Positions 1 to 7,193 of a stretch of 31,250 nucleotides of DNA are shown here, piece after piece. Position 1 is the first letter of the stretch, and every line of letters begins with the position of its first letter. Both the position numbers and the translations under genes were made by a program. Source of the stretch: Lachnospiraceae bacterium (lineage in GTDB: Bacteria; Bacillota_A; Clostridia; Lachnospirales; Lachnospiraceae); assembly GCA_024689605.1 (NCBI GenBank), contig JAILDD010000117.1, positions 1 through 31,250 of the forward strand, read 5' to 3'. A model generated the notes under the pieces. The model was not told the origin of the DNA. It was given only the letters and a program-made list of their open reading frames with translations, and made no database searches.

Positions 1-1149
1 AAAATCCCTCGTCACAAAGAACCATATCGCAAATGTGACGATGGAAATGATCACTATAGCAGGAACGAACACCGCTGAAATCCTGTCTGCAAGCTTTGCG
101 ATAGGCGCCTTGGACGCACCTGCTTCCTTAGTCATCCTGACGATCTTCATAAGTGTAGAGTCTTCCCCAACTGCCTGGGCTCGTACCCTGACATATCCAT
201 CTATTGCCATAGTGGCGGAAATGATCTCGTCACCTTCCGCCTTGTCTATGGCTTCGCTTTCACCGGTAATAGCGGATTCATCAAATTTTGCGCTGCCCTT
301 CACCACTATCCCGTCAACAGCAGAAGCCTCACCCTTTGATACAAGGATAATGTCCCCCTGCTTTATCTCTTCAGCCGCCACAGTTTCCTCTGTCTCATTT
401 CCATCCTTATCCGTAATGATACGGATAATCTTTTTCGGGCAGATATCCATAAGCGAATCTATGGCATCCTTTGTTTTTTTCTTTGATCTGTCTTCCAGGA
501 ATTTTCCAACGGACACCAAAGTCAGTATCATCCCCGCGGAATCAAAGAACAGATTATGGCCGTACTGCATTGCGGCTTCCGGGTCTCCGGCCTCGGTGCA
601 GGCCAGTATCATATAGAACCCATACAGACTGTAAATAAAAGCACAGAGAGAGCTTAAGGAAACCAGCACATCCATATTCGTGCCGCCGGACCTTAAGGCC
701 TTAAATGCATTTATATAGAATCTTTTATTTATGAACATTACAGGGATCACCAGCAACAACTGAGTCAGCGCATTCATTGAAAGGCTGTGCTTTTCTCCCA
801 TTGCAATGACCATAAGGATGACCATAAGAATAACTGATATTATCAGCCCGATTCCCTTGTCGTCCTTATCTTTTTTAGAGGATCTTTCAAAGGACCTTTC
901 CGAAGATCCGGCTGCAGTACCCGGACGGTCCTGCGGCCTGCTGCAGCTCTCCGCCCCATAACCGGCTTTTTTTACAGCCTCCATTATCTCGCTTTCCCCA
1001 GTGAGAGACTCGTCATATGACACCATCATCAGTTCTTCTATCAGATTGACACTGACTTCCTCGACACCGTTTATTTTACTGACTGCCCTTTCCACATTGG
1101 AAACACAGTTTGCACACGACATCCCCGTCACATTAAAAGATGCTTTCAA
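1..1149 (-). CDS. copA: Copper-type P1B ATPase, N-terminal part (runs off window)
   Basis: This is the first 383 codons of a heavy-metal P-type ATPase that pumps metal (probably Cu+) across the cytoplasmic membrane. The stop lies outside the window. An HMA domain with GMSCANC (residues 9-15) opens the protein. It is followed by a charged linker, membrane segments, and the actuator-domain TGES motif within FDESAITGES. The CPC, DKTG and HP motifs lie beyond the edge, so metal specificity is inferred from the single Cys-x-x-Cys HMA domain. No ATG fits the start. A TTG at 1149 sits six bases after AGGGAG and places the HMA motif nine residues in. A dyad 41 bases upstream (1190-1207) may be a metal-repressor site. 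The family is secure; the copper assignment is likely but not proven. Confidence 0.9.
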   Translation of the reverse strand, partial: MKASFNVTGMSCANCVSNVERAVSKINGVEEVSVNLIEELMMVSYDESLTGESEIMEAVKKAGYGAESCSRPQDRPGTAAGSSERSFERSSKKDKDDKGIGLIISVILMVILMVIAMGEKHSLSMNALTQLLLVIPVMFINKRFYINAFKALRSGGTNMDVLVSLSSLCAFIYSLYGFYMILACTEAGDPEAAMQYGHNLFFDSAGMILTLVSVGKFLEDRSKKKTKDAIDSLMDICPKKIIRIITDKDGNETEETVAAEEIKQGDIILVSKGEASAVDGIVVKGSAKFDESAITGESEAIDKAEGDEIISATMAIDGYVRVRAQAVGEDSTLMKIVRMTKEAGASKAPIAKLADRISAVFVPAIVIISIVTFAIWFFVTRDF

Positions 1150-1189
1150 TTCCCGCTCCCTGATCTGTTGCAAATAGTCTTGCCGTTCT

Positions 1190-1207
1190 TTAGTTATTCT
1201 AAACTAA
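1190..1207 (-). promoter_or_regulatory. Candidate repressor operator upstream of copA-like gene
   Basis: A perfect inverted repeat, TTAGTT-N6-AACTAA, lies 41 bases before the TTG start. Read on the minus strand its centre is TAGAAT, which resembles a -10 hexamer, so a bound repressor would block the promoter. No good -35 is visible. The outer TTAG/CTAA half-sites resemble DtxR/MntR-type boxes more than the TACA-N2-TGTA CopY box. The assignment is inference. Confidence 0.4.
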
Positions 1208-1407
1208 CCAGCAGGAATATTCTACCATAATTAAGACAAAATTTTGAATTATTTTTTCCAACTTTGTGTCGGGAAGAAAATCTGCCATAGTTGATCAGCG
1301 AAAAATCAGTATTCCGATTTTGTCAGAACCTTTATCACTCAATATCATTGAAAACAACTTTCTTAGCCGCTATGATTTTGATCTATACATGCAGATAATG
1401 TTTCTCA

Positions 1408-1435
1408 TTGACAAGAAGAGACTTGATGTTATAAA
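1408..1435 (+). promoter_or_regulatory. Sigma-A promoter for the Rpn-type gene
   Basis: A perfect -35 hexamer TTGACA (1408-1413) is separated by 16 bases from TATAAA (1430-1435). Transcription should start near 1442, giving a leader of about 155 bases before the ATG at 1597. The stretch 1208-1407 between this promoter and the copA operator is AT-rich, and I see no gene in it. Confidence 0.65.
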
Positions 1436-1451
1436 CTAAGTCCACGATTCG

Positions 1452-1568
1452 AGTGAATTCTCGCATCCGGCTAACCGTGCCGGAGCATCAAGGGCATATC
1501 GCCTCTTATTCACTGTATTAGATAAAACTGAGGTATTGCCTATATCGGCTTATCCATAGGCAGTACCT
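1452..1568 (+). ncRNA. Structured 5' leader: three-way junction plus sequestering hairpin
   Basis: The predicted transcript folds immediately. P1 pairs AGTGAAT (1452-1458) with ATTCACT (1508-1514). It encloses P2, TCCGGC/GCCGGA (1466-1471/1479-1484, loop TAACCGT, extended by GC pairs around a bulged A), and P3, AAG-GGC/GCC-CTT (1490-1495/1501-1507, one bulged T). P3 abuts P1 with no spacer, as in a coaxially stacked three-way junction. A second long hairpin pairs 1531-1543 with 1556-1568 with one G-U pair, and ends 14 bases before the AAGGAGGG ribosome site at 1583-1590. No U-tract follows, so it is not an ordinary terminator. I do not recognise a known riboswitch class; the fold is drawn by eye. 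Confidence 0.45.
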
Positions 1569-1596
1569 GTAATCATTCCGCAAAGGAGGGACTCAT

Positions 1597-2562
1597 ATGG
1601 GAAAAGCCAACAATGTACTTAACAATTATCTGTCTGACAAGCGGCGCTTTGCAGACCTGATCAATGCAACGGTCTACAACGGCAGGCAGGTAATCCATCC
1701 GGAAAAACTCAGGCAGATTTCTTCGGATACCTACGAGGATATTGAATACAAAAATCCTCAGAAACTCCCCAAAAGAAAAGCAAGGTACGGAGACCTTGCC
1801 ATGAGATATGAAAACAGTATAATCAGGGTGTTTCTGGAAGAAAACCAAGATACCATCAGCTATATACTGCCGATACGGGACTTAGGCTATATGACAGCCC
1901 GCTACAAAAAACAGTGCCAGATCATAAAAAGAGAGCATGACAAGGCAAAGGATTATGCTAACTACTCTGAGCGGTTCAGCGGGTTGCGTAAGGGTGATAA
2001 ACTCTTGCCTGTGCATGTACTTTGGTTGTATCATGGAGAAAAGAAGTGGGACGGTCCAAGAAGCCTCAAGGATATGATGGATTTCGGAAGCGACACTGAC
2101 GGCATGAGCGAAATATTTCAGGACTACAAGCCACATCTGGTGTGTGTGAACGAAATCGATGATTTCGATCCTTTTCATACAGAACTCAGAAAACTGTTAG
2201 AGGCTATCAGTATAAAACACAAAGAAGCCGGCCTTGAAGCCATTCAGGAAAATGAAATCTTCAGGCATGTTGACGAAGAAACACTGGAGGCAATATCCGT
2301 AATGATCAATACACCGTCCCTGTGGAAGAACAGGTCAGCTATCAGAAACACAGAAGGGAGTGACTACGATATGTGTACAGCTGTGAGAACATGGAAAAAA
2401 GAGATAATTGAAGAAACCACCGACTATGAAACCATCAACCATGTCAAAAATCTTATCCGCAACGAAGGTTTCAGCATTGAGAGAGCTCTGTCTGCACTCG
2501 GGGTTCCAAGCTACAAGCACGACTATTACGCAGCCAAACTGAAGACCGTAGCTACAAAATAA
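1597..2562 (+). CDS. Rpn-family recombination-promoting nuclease / putative transposase (PD-(D/E)XK)
   Basis: The 321-aa protein matches the layout of the Rpn/YhgA-like family common in Lachnospiraceae. The N-terminus is short and charged and ends in YNGRQVIHPEKL. A core with D66 (ARYGDLAMRY) and E82-x-Q84 (FLEENQ) forms the likely PD-(D/E)XK metal site. A helical middle follows, and the C-terminal tail (NEGFSIERALSALGVP) resembles the small helical domain seen in these proteins. Family members are DNA endonucleases linked to RecA-independent recombination; many are annotated as transposases without proof of transposition. The ATG has an excellent AAGGAGGG site six bases upstream. It is expressed from its own promoter behind a structured leader. 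Its 3' end overlaps the opposing HAD gene by 11 bases. Confidence 0.8.
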   Translation: MGKANNVLNNYLSDKRRFADLINATVYNGRQVIHPEKLRQISSDTYEDIEYKNPQKLPKRKARYGDLAMRYENSIIRVFLEENQDTISYILPIRDLGYMTARYKKQCQIIKREHDKAKDYANYSERFSGLRKGDKLLPVHVLWLYHGEKKWDGPRSLKDMMDFGSDTDGMSEIFQDYKPHLVCVNEIDDFDPFHTELRKLLEAISIKHKEAGLEAIQENEIFRHVDEETLEAISVMINTPSLWKNRSAIRNTEGSDYDMCTAVRTWKKEIIEETTDYETINHVKNLIRNEGFSIERALSALGVPSYKHDYYAAKLKTVATK

Positions 2563-3286
2563 CCGGTTCAAAGCAGGTGGCCATGGCCACCTGCTCCTTT
2601 ATCCTATCCCAGTCACTACATCTCGTATAATTATCCCCCGGGAACTCACACTCCCTGTTCCATGGCCTGTCGTAGACCATTACCTTAAGCTCCGGCAGGT
2701 GGTCAAAAAAGCGGAAGGCAGTCGGCGAATCCTCTATCGCATAATCGAAATGCATCTTATAGTAATCCTCCAGCTCAAGGCTGAAGCTGCAATCCTTTAT
2801 GAAACCGTCGTAGCCGTATTTATTCAGGCAGTACAGACTGACACGCTCCAGGTCATGCCAGTCAAGCCATTCTCTTGATGCTTCATAGGCACTAAATGGT
2901 CTGCCTGTTATTATTGACACATCATATCCTCTGTCCAGCCAGCTGTTGAGAGTGTCAGATGCCCCCGGCGTTTCATCAAATGACAGAAGGGCTTCAGGTT
3001 CGTGAGCTATGGCCATCATATGCTCAAAATCTTCATCCGTAAGTGAAAACGACTTCTGCAGATCAAAGTATTTTATCTCTTCATACGGAATATCCAGTCC
3101 GAAAAGCTTTTTTACCAGTCCCGGAAAAAACCTTCCGGTCTCACATAGACAGTCATCGAAATCCACATATATTCTAACGGTTCGATTCTCTGCGAGATCC
3201 GAACCGTTACGGCTGATTTCACCTTTTTTCACGTCCTTGGCGTCAAGTGCTTCGGGCTGTCCCAAACGGTTATCATAGTCCTTCAT
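2552..3286 (-). CDS. HAD-superfamily 5'(3')-nucleotidase-like phosphatase
   Basis: This is a 244-aa soluble HAD hydrolase. Motif I is VDFDD (nucleophile D42 and acid/base D44), motif II is TGRP (T127-P130), and motif IV is the acidic pair in YAIEDSPTA (E185, D186). The order and short cap region (about 55-115) resemble the NT5C 5'(3')-deoxyribonucleotidase group, so it may dephosphorylate nucleotides or another small phosphate ester; the substrate is not determinable. Residues 1-36 are a polar extension before the first HAD strand. The ATG at 3286 has GGGGGA upstream. The last codons contain a perfect 22-base palindrome. It is tail-to-tail with the Rpn-type gene, overlapping by 11 bases, so it is functionally separate from it. 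Confidence 0.75.
   Translation of the reverse strand: MKDYDNRLGQPEALDAKDVKKGEISRNGSDLAENRTVRIYVDFDDCLCETGRFFPGLVKKLFGLDIPYEEIKYFDLQKSFSLTDEDFEHMMAIAHEPEALLSFDETPGASDTLNSWLDRGYDVSIITGRPFSAYEASREWLDWHDLERVSLYCLNKYGYDGFIKDCSFSLELEDYYKMHFDYAIEDSPTAFRFFDHLPELKVMVYDRPWNRECEFPGDNYTRCSDWDRIKEQVAMATCFEPVIL
2573..2594. terminator. Perfect 22-bp palindrome inside the HAD gene 3' end
   Basis: The half GCAGGTGGCCA is followed directly by its exact complement. On the plus strand it begins 10 bases after the Rpn-type stop and is followed by TCCTTTATCC, so it can form a stem just downstream of that gene. On the minus strand it encodes the QVAMAT residues of the HAD protein. The weak T-run makes efficient intrinsic termination uncertain. 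Confidence 0.45.
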
Positions 3287-3316
3287 ATCAGCACATCCCC
3301 CTTATTTTTGCCGACC

Positions 3317-4135
3317 TCACGATCCTGTTCCGTTGTACTTCCTCACTCCAAACATCCAGAACTTATAGCTCAGTCCGAAGAATACAAGGCCTATAACCGG
3401 TGAAAGCCAGGTGAGAACCGGTATTGCATCCGGACGGAGTATCACGAGGCTCGGATAATATGCGATAAATGCGATCGGTATCAAAAAGGTAAATACGAAT
3501 TTGAAAACCGGGCCGAATATCGTGATGGGATACTTTGCGTAATCCCTGAACTTATATGCCAGGTCCAGTACATAAAACGAATTGTTGATCCAGAAGCAGG
3601 TAGCTGCTGCCGCATTCTGCAGTGCGATCATGATAAGGGACGCTGTTATCAGGAATACCACCAGCTCCACTACTGCCAGCACCGTCACAGGGATCCCAAG
3701 CTTTATCCAGGCATACACCAGCGTTCCGATACCGAAAGCCAGCTGCCCCAGTCCCTTTATGTCAAATATTTCCGACTGGTAGTAGAAGAAAATATTAATG
3801 GGACGGAAGTAGTACTTTATGAAATCCCCGGAAAAGACATTCTGTCTCAGGCTCCAGTTATTATCAAACAGGCACTGCACCGGTGTCAGGGATATCAGTG
3901 AGAAACCGTAAAGAAACAACATCTCATAATACCCCCAGCCGCTTATGGACGGGAAGTTCCTGAACAGTATCCAGAAACTTATAAATCCTGTCACATTAGT
4001 TGCGATCATTCCCACGGTGGAAATGATAAAGTCCGAGCGATAGCTCATCTTGCTCTTTATGTCCTGTATAACTATCATGCGGTAGATATGCAGGTAAAAG
4101 GCTAAATCTCTTTTTTTGCTTATACTGTTTGTCAT
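3317..4135 (-). CDS. ABC-2 family permease (COG3694/COG4587 type), second of pair
   Basis: This 272-aa integral membrane protein has about six hydrophobic segments. It belongs to the ABC2_membrane_6-like group that works with a COG4586-type ATPase. The sequence DIKSKMSYRSDFIISTVGMIATNVTG, near the N-terminus, is typical of the cytoplasmic coupling region leading into the first membrane helix. The start is taken as the ATG at 4135, because GGAGG lies five bases before it; a longer TTG reading from 4147 would begin inside that ribosome site. It should form a heterodimeric channel with the permease at 4287-5087. The two permease genes are separated by a 151-base gap filled with strong hairpins. 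The substrate is unknown. Confidence 0.85.
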   Translation of the reverse strand: MTNSISKKRDLAFYLHIYRMIVIQDIKSKMSYRSDFIISTVGMIATNVTGFISFWILFRNFPSISGWGYYEMLFLYGFSLISLTPVQCLFDNNWSLRQNVFSGDFIKYYFRPINIFFYYQSEIFDIKGLGQLAFGIGTLVYAWIKLGIPVTVLAVVELVVFLITASLIMIALQNAAAATCFWINNSFYVLDLAYKFRDYAKYPITIFGPVFKFVFTFLIPIAFIAYYPSLVILRPDAIPVLTWLSPVIGLVFFGLSYKFWMFGVRKYNGTGS

Positions 4136-4148
4136 ATTAACCTCCAAA

Positions 4149-4275
4149 GTAACTGTTCAGAACCTTCGGTTCTTCCAGTTACGGCAGCCCGCAACATAAG
4201 ATTTGCTTCGCAAATGGCGGGCTGCCATTGCTATATTTACTCTTCAGTACGCCCTCAGCAGTAAATGCTTCGGGC
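4149..4275 (-). repeat. Cluster of three strong hairpins between permease genes
   Basis: Three stems follow each other. Hairpin 1 (4149-4182) nests AGAACC/GGTTCT inside GTAACTG/CAGTTAC. Hairpin 2 (4183-4226) has a perfect 10-bp outer stem, GGCAGCCCGC, and an inner ATTTGC/GCAAAT stem. Hairpin 3 (4251-4275) pairs GCCC and AGCA blocks separated by tandem GA/GA mismatches in the RNA. In the mRNA, hairpins 1 and 2 have GAA loops. Hairpin 1 ends just before the GGAGG of the downstream permease. The block resembles a REP/MITE-type insertion or an mRNA-processing element. Confidence 0.6.
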
Positions 4276-4286
4276 TACACTATTAT

Positions 4287-5087
4287 TTACCCTCCGTTTA
4301 CAGTTATCTGCTTCACCGATATGTTCCAGAATACCCTGCTGGCAATGCCCAGGAACAGGCACCAGAACAGCTGTACCCCCAGCATTATCAGCACATTTTC
4401 AAAGGACTCCTTACCTAACAGTATGGTAAGCGGGGTGTTATATATGGCCTGGAACGGAAGCAGGTAAACCACAGTCTTTAAGGTCTCCGGGAAAAATGCT
4501 ATAGGAATAGTCGCACCGGAAAGCAGCAGCACTATGACCTGCTTCATGATATTGATGCCCCAGATCGATTCCGTAAAGAGACATATGGTTCCCACCATGA
4601 AGTCTATGCTGTAATTGATCTCGATAGCCATAAGCACCGAAACAATGAAATACAGCAGGTTAAGCCCCAGGGGAATGGTATCCTTCGTCACTATCTTTAT
4701 CACTATGAAGGTGGGCAGGAAGGTTGCAACAAAATTAGTCACAAGGCTTCCGGTGTAGGACCAGAACAGATAGCTTCTGTACTCCATGGGCTTTATGAGG
4801 TTCAGCGCCATCTTTCCGCTCTGTATGTCCCTTCCTATCTCCCATACGGCGTACATTTCCATAAAGTTGAATATCGCCGTGGCCAGCACCAGATAGATCA
4901 GAGTGTCCGAAAAGGTCATGTTGTTTACTTTATCCGTACCGGCAGAAGCATAGATCGCGTTCCACAGATAGTAGATCAGTATCAGATACAGCATGTTTCC
5001 CACTATCATTATGAAAAGGGAAAGCCTGAACTGAACGGATTCTATCACTCCGGCTTTAAGCAGCGTGATGTATTTTTTTACCCTCAC
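4287..5087 (-). CDS. ABC-2 family permease (COG3694/COG4587 type), first of pair
   Basis: This 266-aa protein has about six membrane spans and the N-terminal RVKKYITLLKAGVIESVQFR amphipathic stretch expected before the first span. It is the partner of the permease at 3317-4135. Cytoplasmic loop WEIGRDIQSGKMALNLIKP is the likely contact with the ATPase; GxMxxxLIKP is characteristic of this permease family. It starts with GTG at 5087, and the GTGA shares four bases with the ATPase stop, indicating translational coupling. These systems are annotated as exporters of unknown substrate; no antibiotic or polysaccharide genes nearby suggest one. Confidence 0.85.
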   Translation of the reverse strand: MRVKKYITLLKAGVIESVQFRLSLFIMIVGNMLYLILIYYLWNAIYASAGTDKVNNMTFSDTLIYLVLATAIFNFMEMYAVWEIGRDIQSGKMALNLIKPMEYRSYLFWSYTGSLVTNFVATFLPTFIVIKIVTKDTIPLGLNLLYFIVSVLMAIEINYSIDFMVGTICLFTESIWGINIMKQVIVLLLSGATIPIAFFPETLKTVVYLLPFQAIYNTPLTILLGKESFENVLIMLGVQLFWCLFLGIASRVFWNISVKQITVNGG

Positions 5088-6145
5088 TTTGACTCACTCC
5101 CTTCCTCAGTTTCTTCAGGTGCAGCGCTGTTTTCCTTGTCCGCATCCTCGTAAATCTTGCGGATAACATCCTCAGTGGATATTTCCTCCAGCTGCATATC
5201 CCTTACGGTGTAGGAATTCTGGATCTGCGAAAGCACATCCATTACCTTCCTCTTTTCCTCATCCACAAGGACTGTTACCCACTCTTCATCCTCAGTGATC
5301 CCTACATTGCACTCCGGCAGCTCTGCGCTCAGCTTTTCTACCTGGGACTTCTTGTCACCAGGCAGACGGAGCTTCAGTGTACGGTAAGATCCAAAGAAGC
5401 TTCTCAGATGCTCGATGTCGTTATCATAGAGCATCTTGCCGTGGTCAATTATAACGATACGTCTGCAGAGCGCATCCACATCACCCATGTCGTGTGTTGT
5501 CAGGATGACCGTAGTTCCCTTTTCATGGTTAAGCGCATGGATCAGGGTACGGATCTTGGACTTCATGGACACATCCAGTCCTATGGTGGGCTCATCCAGG
5601 AATACGATTCCCGGATTGTGCAGGAACGCCGCAAGTATGTCGCTTAATGTCCTCTGTCCCAGGGACATCTGACGAACAGGCTTGTGCAGCAGCGGCTCAA
5701 TATCCACCAGGGACTGGTAGAACTCCAGCATATCCTTGTACTCCTTATCAGGAATCATGTAGATATCCTTCAGGATGTTGAAGGACTCCGTCAGGGGCAA
5801 TGCCCACCAGAGCTGTGAACGCTGGCCGAAAACGACTCCGATCTTTTCCGCATTCTTTGACCTGTTCTTATAAGGTACTGAACCGTTCACAAGAAGTTCG
5901 CCCCTTGTAGGCTCCAGCACACCGGTCATCATCTTGATGGTTGTGGATTTTCCGGCTCCGTTAGGTCCCAGATATCCGACGATCTGTCCCCTTGGTATCT
6001 CGATGGAGATATCATCAACAGCTGTTACTGTTTTATAATCCCTGGAAAAAAGATCCAGCAGGCTTCCCTTCAGGCCTTCACGTCTGTTCAGGACTTTGAA
6101 CTCTTTCGAAATCCCTTTCATAACTATTGCATATTCTTCACTCAT
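5084..6145 (-). CDS. ABC transporter ATP-binding protein (COG4586/NatA-like)
   Basis: This is the energy-coupling subunit of the three-gene ABC system. Walker A is GPNGAGKST (about residues 60-68), the signature is MSLGQR, Walker B is IVFLDEPTIGLD, and the switch histidine is in TTHDM. A Q-loop lies in VVFGQRSQLWW; the WW-containing stretch is typical of COG4586. After about residue 240 comes a regulatory region and then a short acidic tail. The start is the ATG at 6145, six bases after GAGGAGG; an upstream GTG at 6160 would lie inside that site and is rejected. It is the promoter-proximal gene, divergent from the AraC gene, which could regulate it. Substrate unknown. Confidence 0.92.
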   Translation of the reverse strand: MSEEYAIVMKGISKEFKVLNRREGLKGSLLDLFSRDYKTVTAVDDISIEIPRGQIVGYLGPNGAGKSTTIKMMTGVLEPTRGELLVNGSVPYKNRSKNAEKIGVVFGQRSQLWWALPLTESFNILKDIYMIPDKEYKDMLEFYQSLVDIEPLLHKPVRQMSLGQRTLSDILAAFLHNPGIVFLDEPTIGLDVSMKSKIRTLIHALNHEKGTTVILTTHDMGDVDALCRRIVIIDHGKMLYDNDIEHLRSFFGSYRTLKLRLPGDKKSQVEKLSAELPECNVGITEDEEWVTVLVDEEKRKVMDVLSQIQNSYTVRDMQLEEISTEDVIRKIYEDADKENSAAPEETEEGSESK

Positions 6146-6189
6146 TGTTTTCCTCCTCACTTCAGGCCGCCGTCCCGGAAACCGCGGTC

Positions 6190-6218
6190 TTGTAAATCCT
6201 TATATTTCGTATTATAAT
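6190..6218 (+). promoter_or_regulatory. Promoter for the AraC-type gene
   Basis: TTGTAA (6190-6195), a 17-base spacer and a perfect TATAAT (6213-6218) precede the AraC-type start at 6291. The -10 lies in ATTATAAT, so the minus strand also reads TATAAT at 6216-6211 and could serve the divergent ABC operon, although its -35 is poor. Confidence 0.6.
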
Positions 6219-6290
6219 CATACGTAAAACAAAAAAATAGTAATAAAATTCCATGTTTTTATAACAATTTTACAAGCGAGGTGGAAAATT

Positions 6291-7193
6291 GTGATAAATG
6301 AATATAAAGGACTGGTAAGAACAAGGGAAGACGGATCGGAGATGATCAACTATGATGATGCCGCTTTTCCTTCATATATCTACGACGGATACGTATACAG
6401 CGGCTGCACCTGGGAAAAGGTCCCCCACTTCCACAAAGACATAGAACTGCTGAGCGTCCATTCCTCCTGTATGGGATATTCCGTGAACGGTACCAATATC
6501 TTCCTGGAAAGGGGCGATACCATTTTTGTTAATTCCGACCAGCTCCACTATTCCTACGCAACGCCCCCCAGAGAGGGCAGGTACATAATCGCTGTGCTCC
6601 ATCCCACCATTCTCTGCTCCAATTATGCCGTGGAAGCAAAGGCGGTCCTGCCTGTTATAACCAATAAAAAAATGCCCTACATACATTTCCGGAACGGAGA
6701 CAGGGATGCGGCACAGATGCAGGAGCTTATGTTCAAGCTGTACCGCGAAGGACTTGGCAATGAATTCCTGATAACCAAGACCTTCTTTGAGATATGGGAA
6801 CTCATCATGGTAAGGTCCAGCGAGACCGGAAATATCAGTAATGACGTGCAGTCCAACCAGGATCTGCACAATGATGTGCTGAAAGCTATGATGAGCTATG
6901 TGGATAAAAACTATATGAACAACATCACCCTGAACGATGTGGCAAGCGCCGGGGGGGTAAGCAGGTCGTTATGCAATACGATCTTCAACAAATACACGCA
7001 GATGACCCCTGTGGAATATATCATGCATTATCGGATACGAAAGGTAGCCGACCTTCTCCAGTCAGGGGACATGTCAATGACAGAGATAGCTGACATGACA
7101 GGCTTTACCAGTGCCAGCTATATGGCAGAAACTTTCAAGAAATTTTATAAATTTTCTCCAAGGGAATATAAGAAAACCATACGGCAGAGCTAG
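6291..7193 (+). CDS. AraC-family transcriptional regulator (cupin sensor)
   Basis: The 300-aa protein has an N-terminal cupin-type sensor (about 25-150; PHFHKDIELLSV holds the typical His-rich turn, and ERGDTIFVNSDQLHY the second strand pair). Its C-terminal AraC DNA-binding domain of two helix-turn-helix units spans about 195-297 (ITLNDVASAGGVSRSLCNTIFNKYTQMTPVEYI, then MTEIADMTGFTSASYMAETFKKFYKFSPREY). Such regulators usually sense sugars or similar ligands and activate adjacent genes. The GTG start at 6291 is six bases after GAGGTGG. It is transcribed divergently from the ABC exporter, its most obvious candidate target. It ends directly against the LarE-like stop with no intervening base. 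Confidence 0.92.
   Translation: MINEYKGLVRTREDGSEMINYDDAAFPSYIYDGYVYSGCTWEKVPHFHKDIELLSVHSSCMGYSVNGTNIFLERGDTIFVNSDQLHYSYATPPREGRYIIAVLHPTILCSNYAVEAKAVLPVITNKKMPYIHFRNGDRDAAQMQELMFKLYREGLGNEFLITKTFFEIWELIMVRSSETGNISNDVQSNQDLHNDVLKAMMSYVDKNYMNNITLNDVASAGGVSRSLCNTIFNKYTQMTPVEYIMHYRIRKVADLLQSGDMSMTEIADMTGFTSASYMAETFKKFYKFSPREYKKTIRQS

Noticed and set aside
35..616. A 193-codon open frame on the plus strand at the window start
   Set aside because: It is antisense to the P-type ATPase, whose frame has clear HMA and TGES motifs; the plus-strand product has low-complexity Ser/Ile-rich composition and no ribosome site.
1452..1514. A tRNA-like cloverleaf, because a 7-bp closing stem is followed by stems with a 7-base loop
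   Set aside because: There is no T-arm sequence, the 7-base loop lacks the conserved U33 on either strand, and no CCA-adjacent features are present; it fits a leader three-way junction instead.
3317..4147. A longer start (TTG at 4147) for the second permease
   Set aside because: The added codons are the GGAGG ribosome site of the ATG at 4135.
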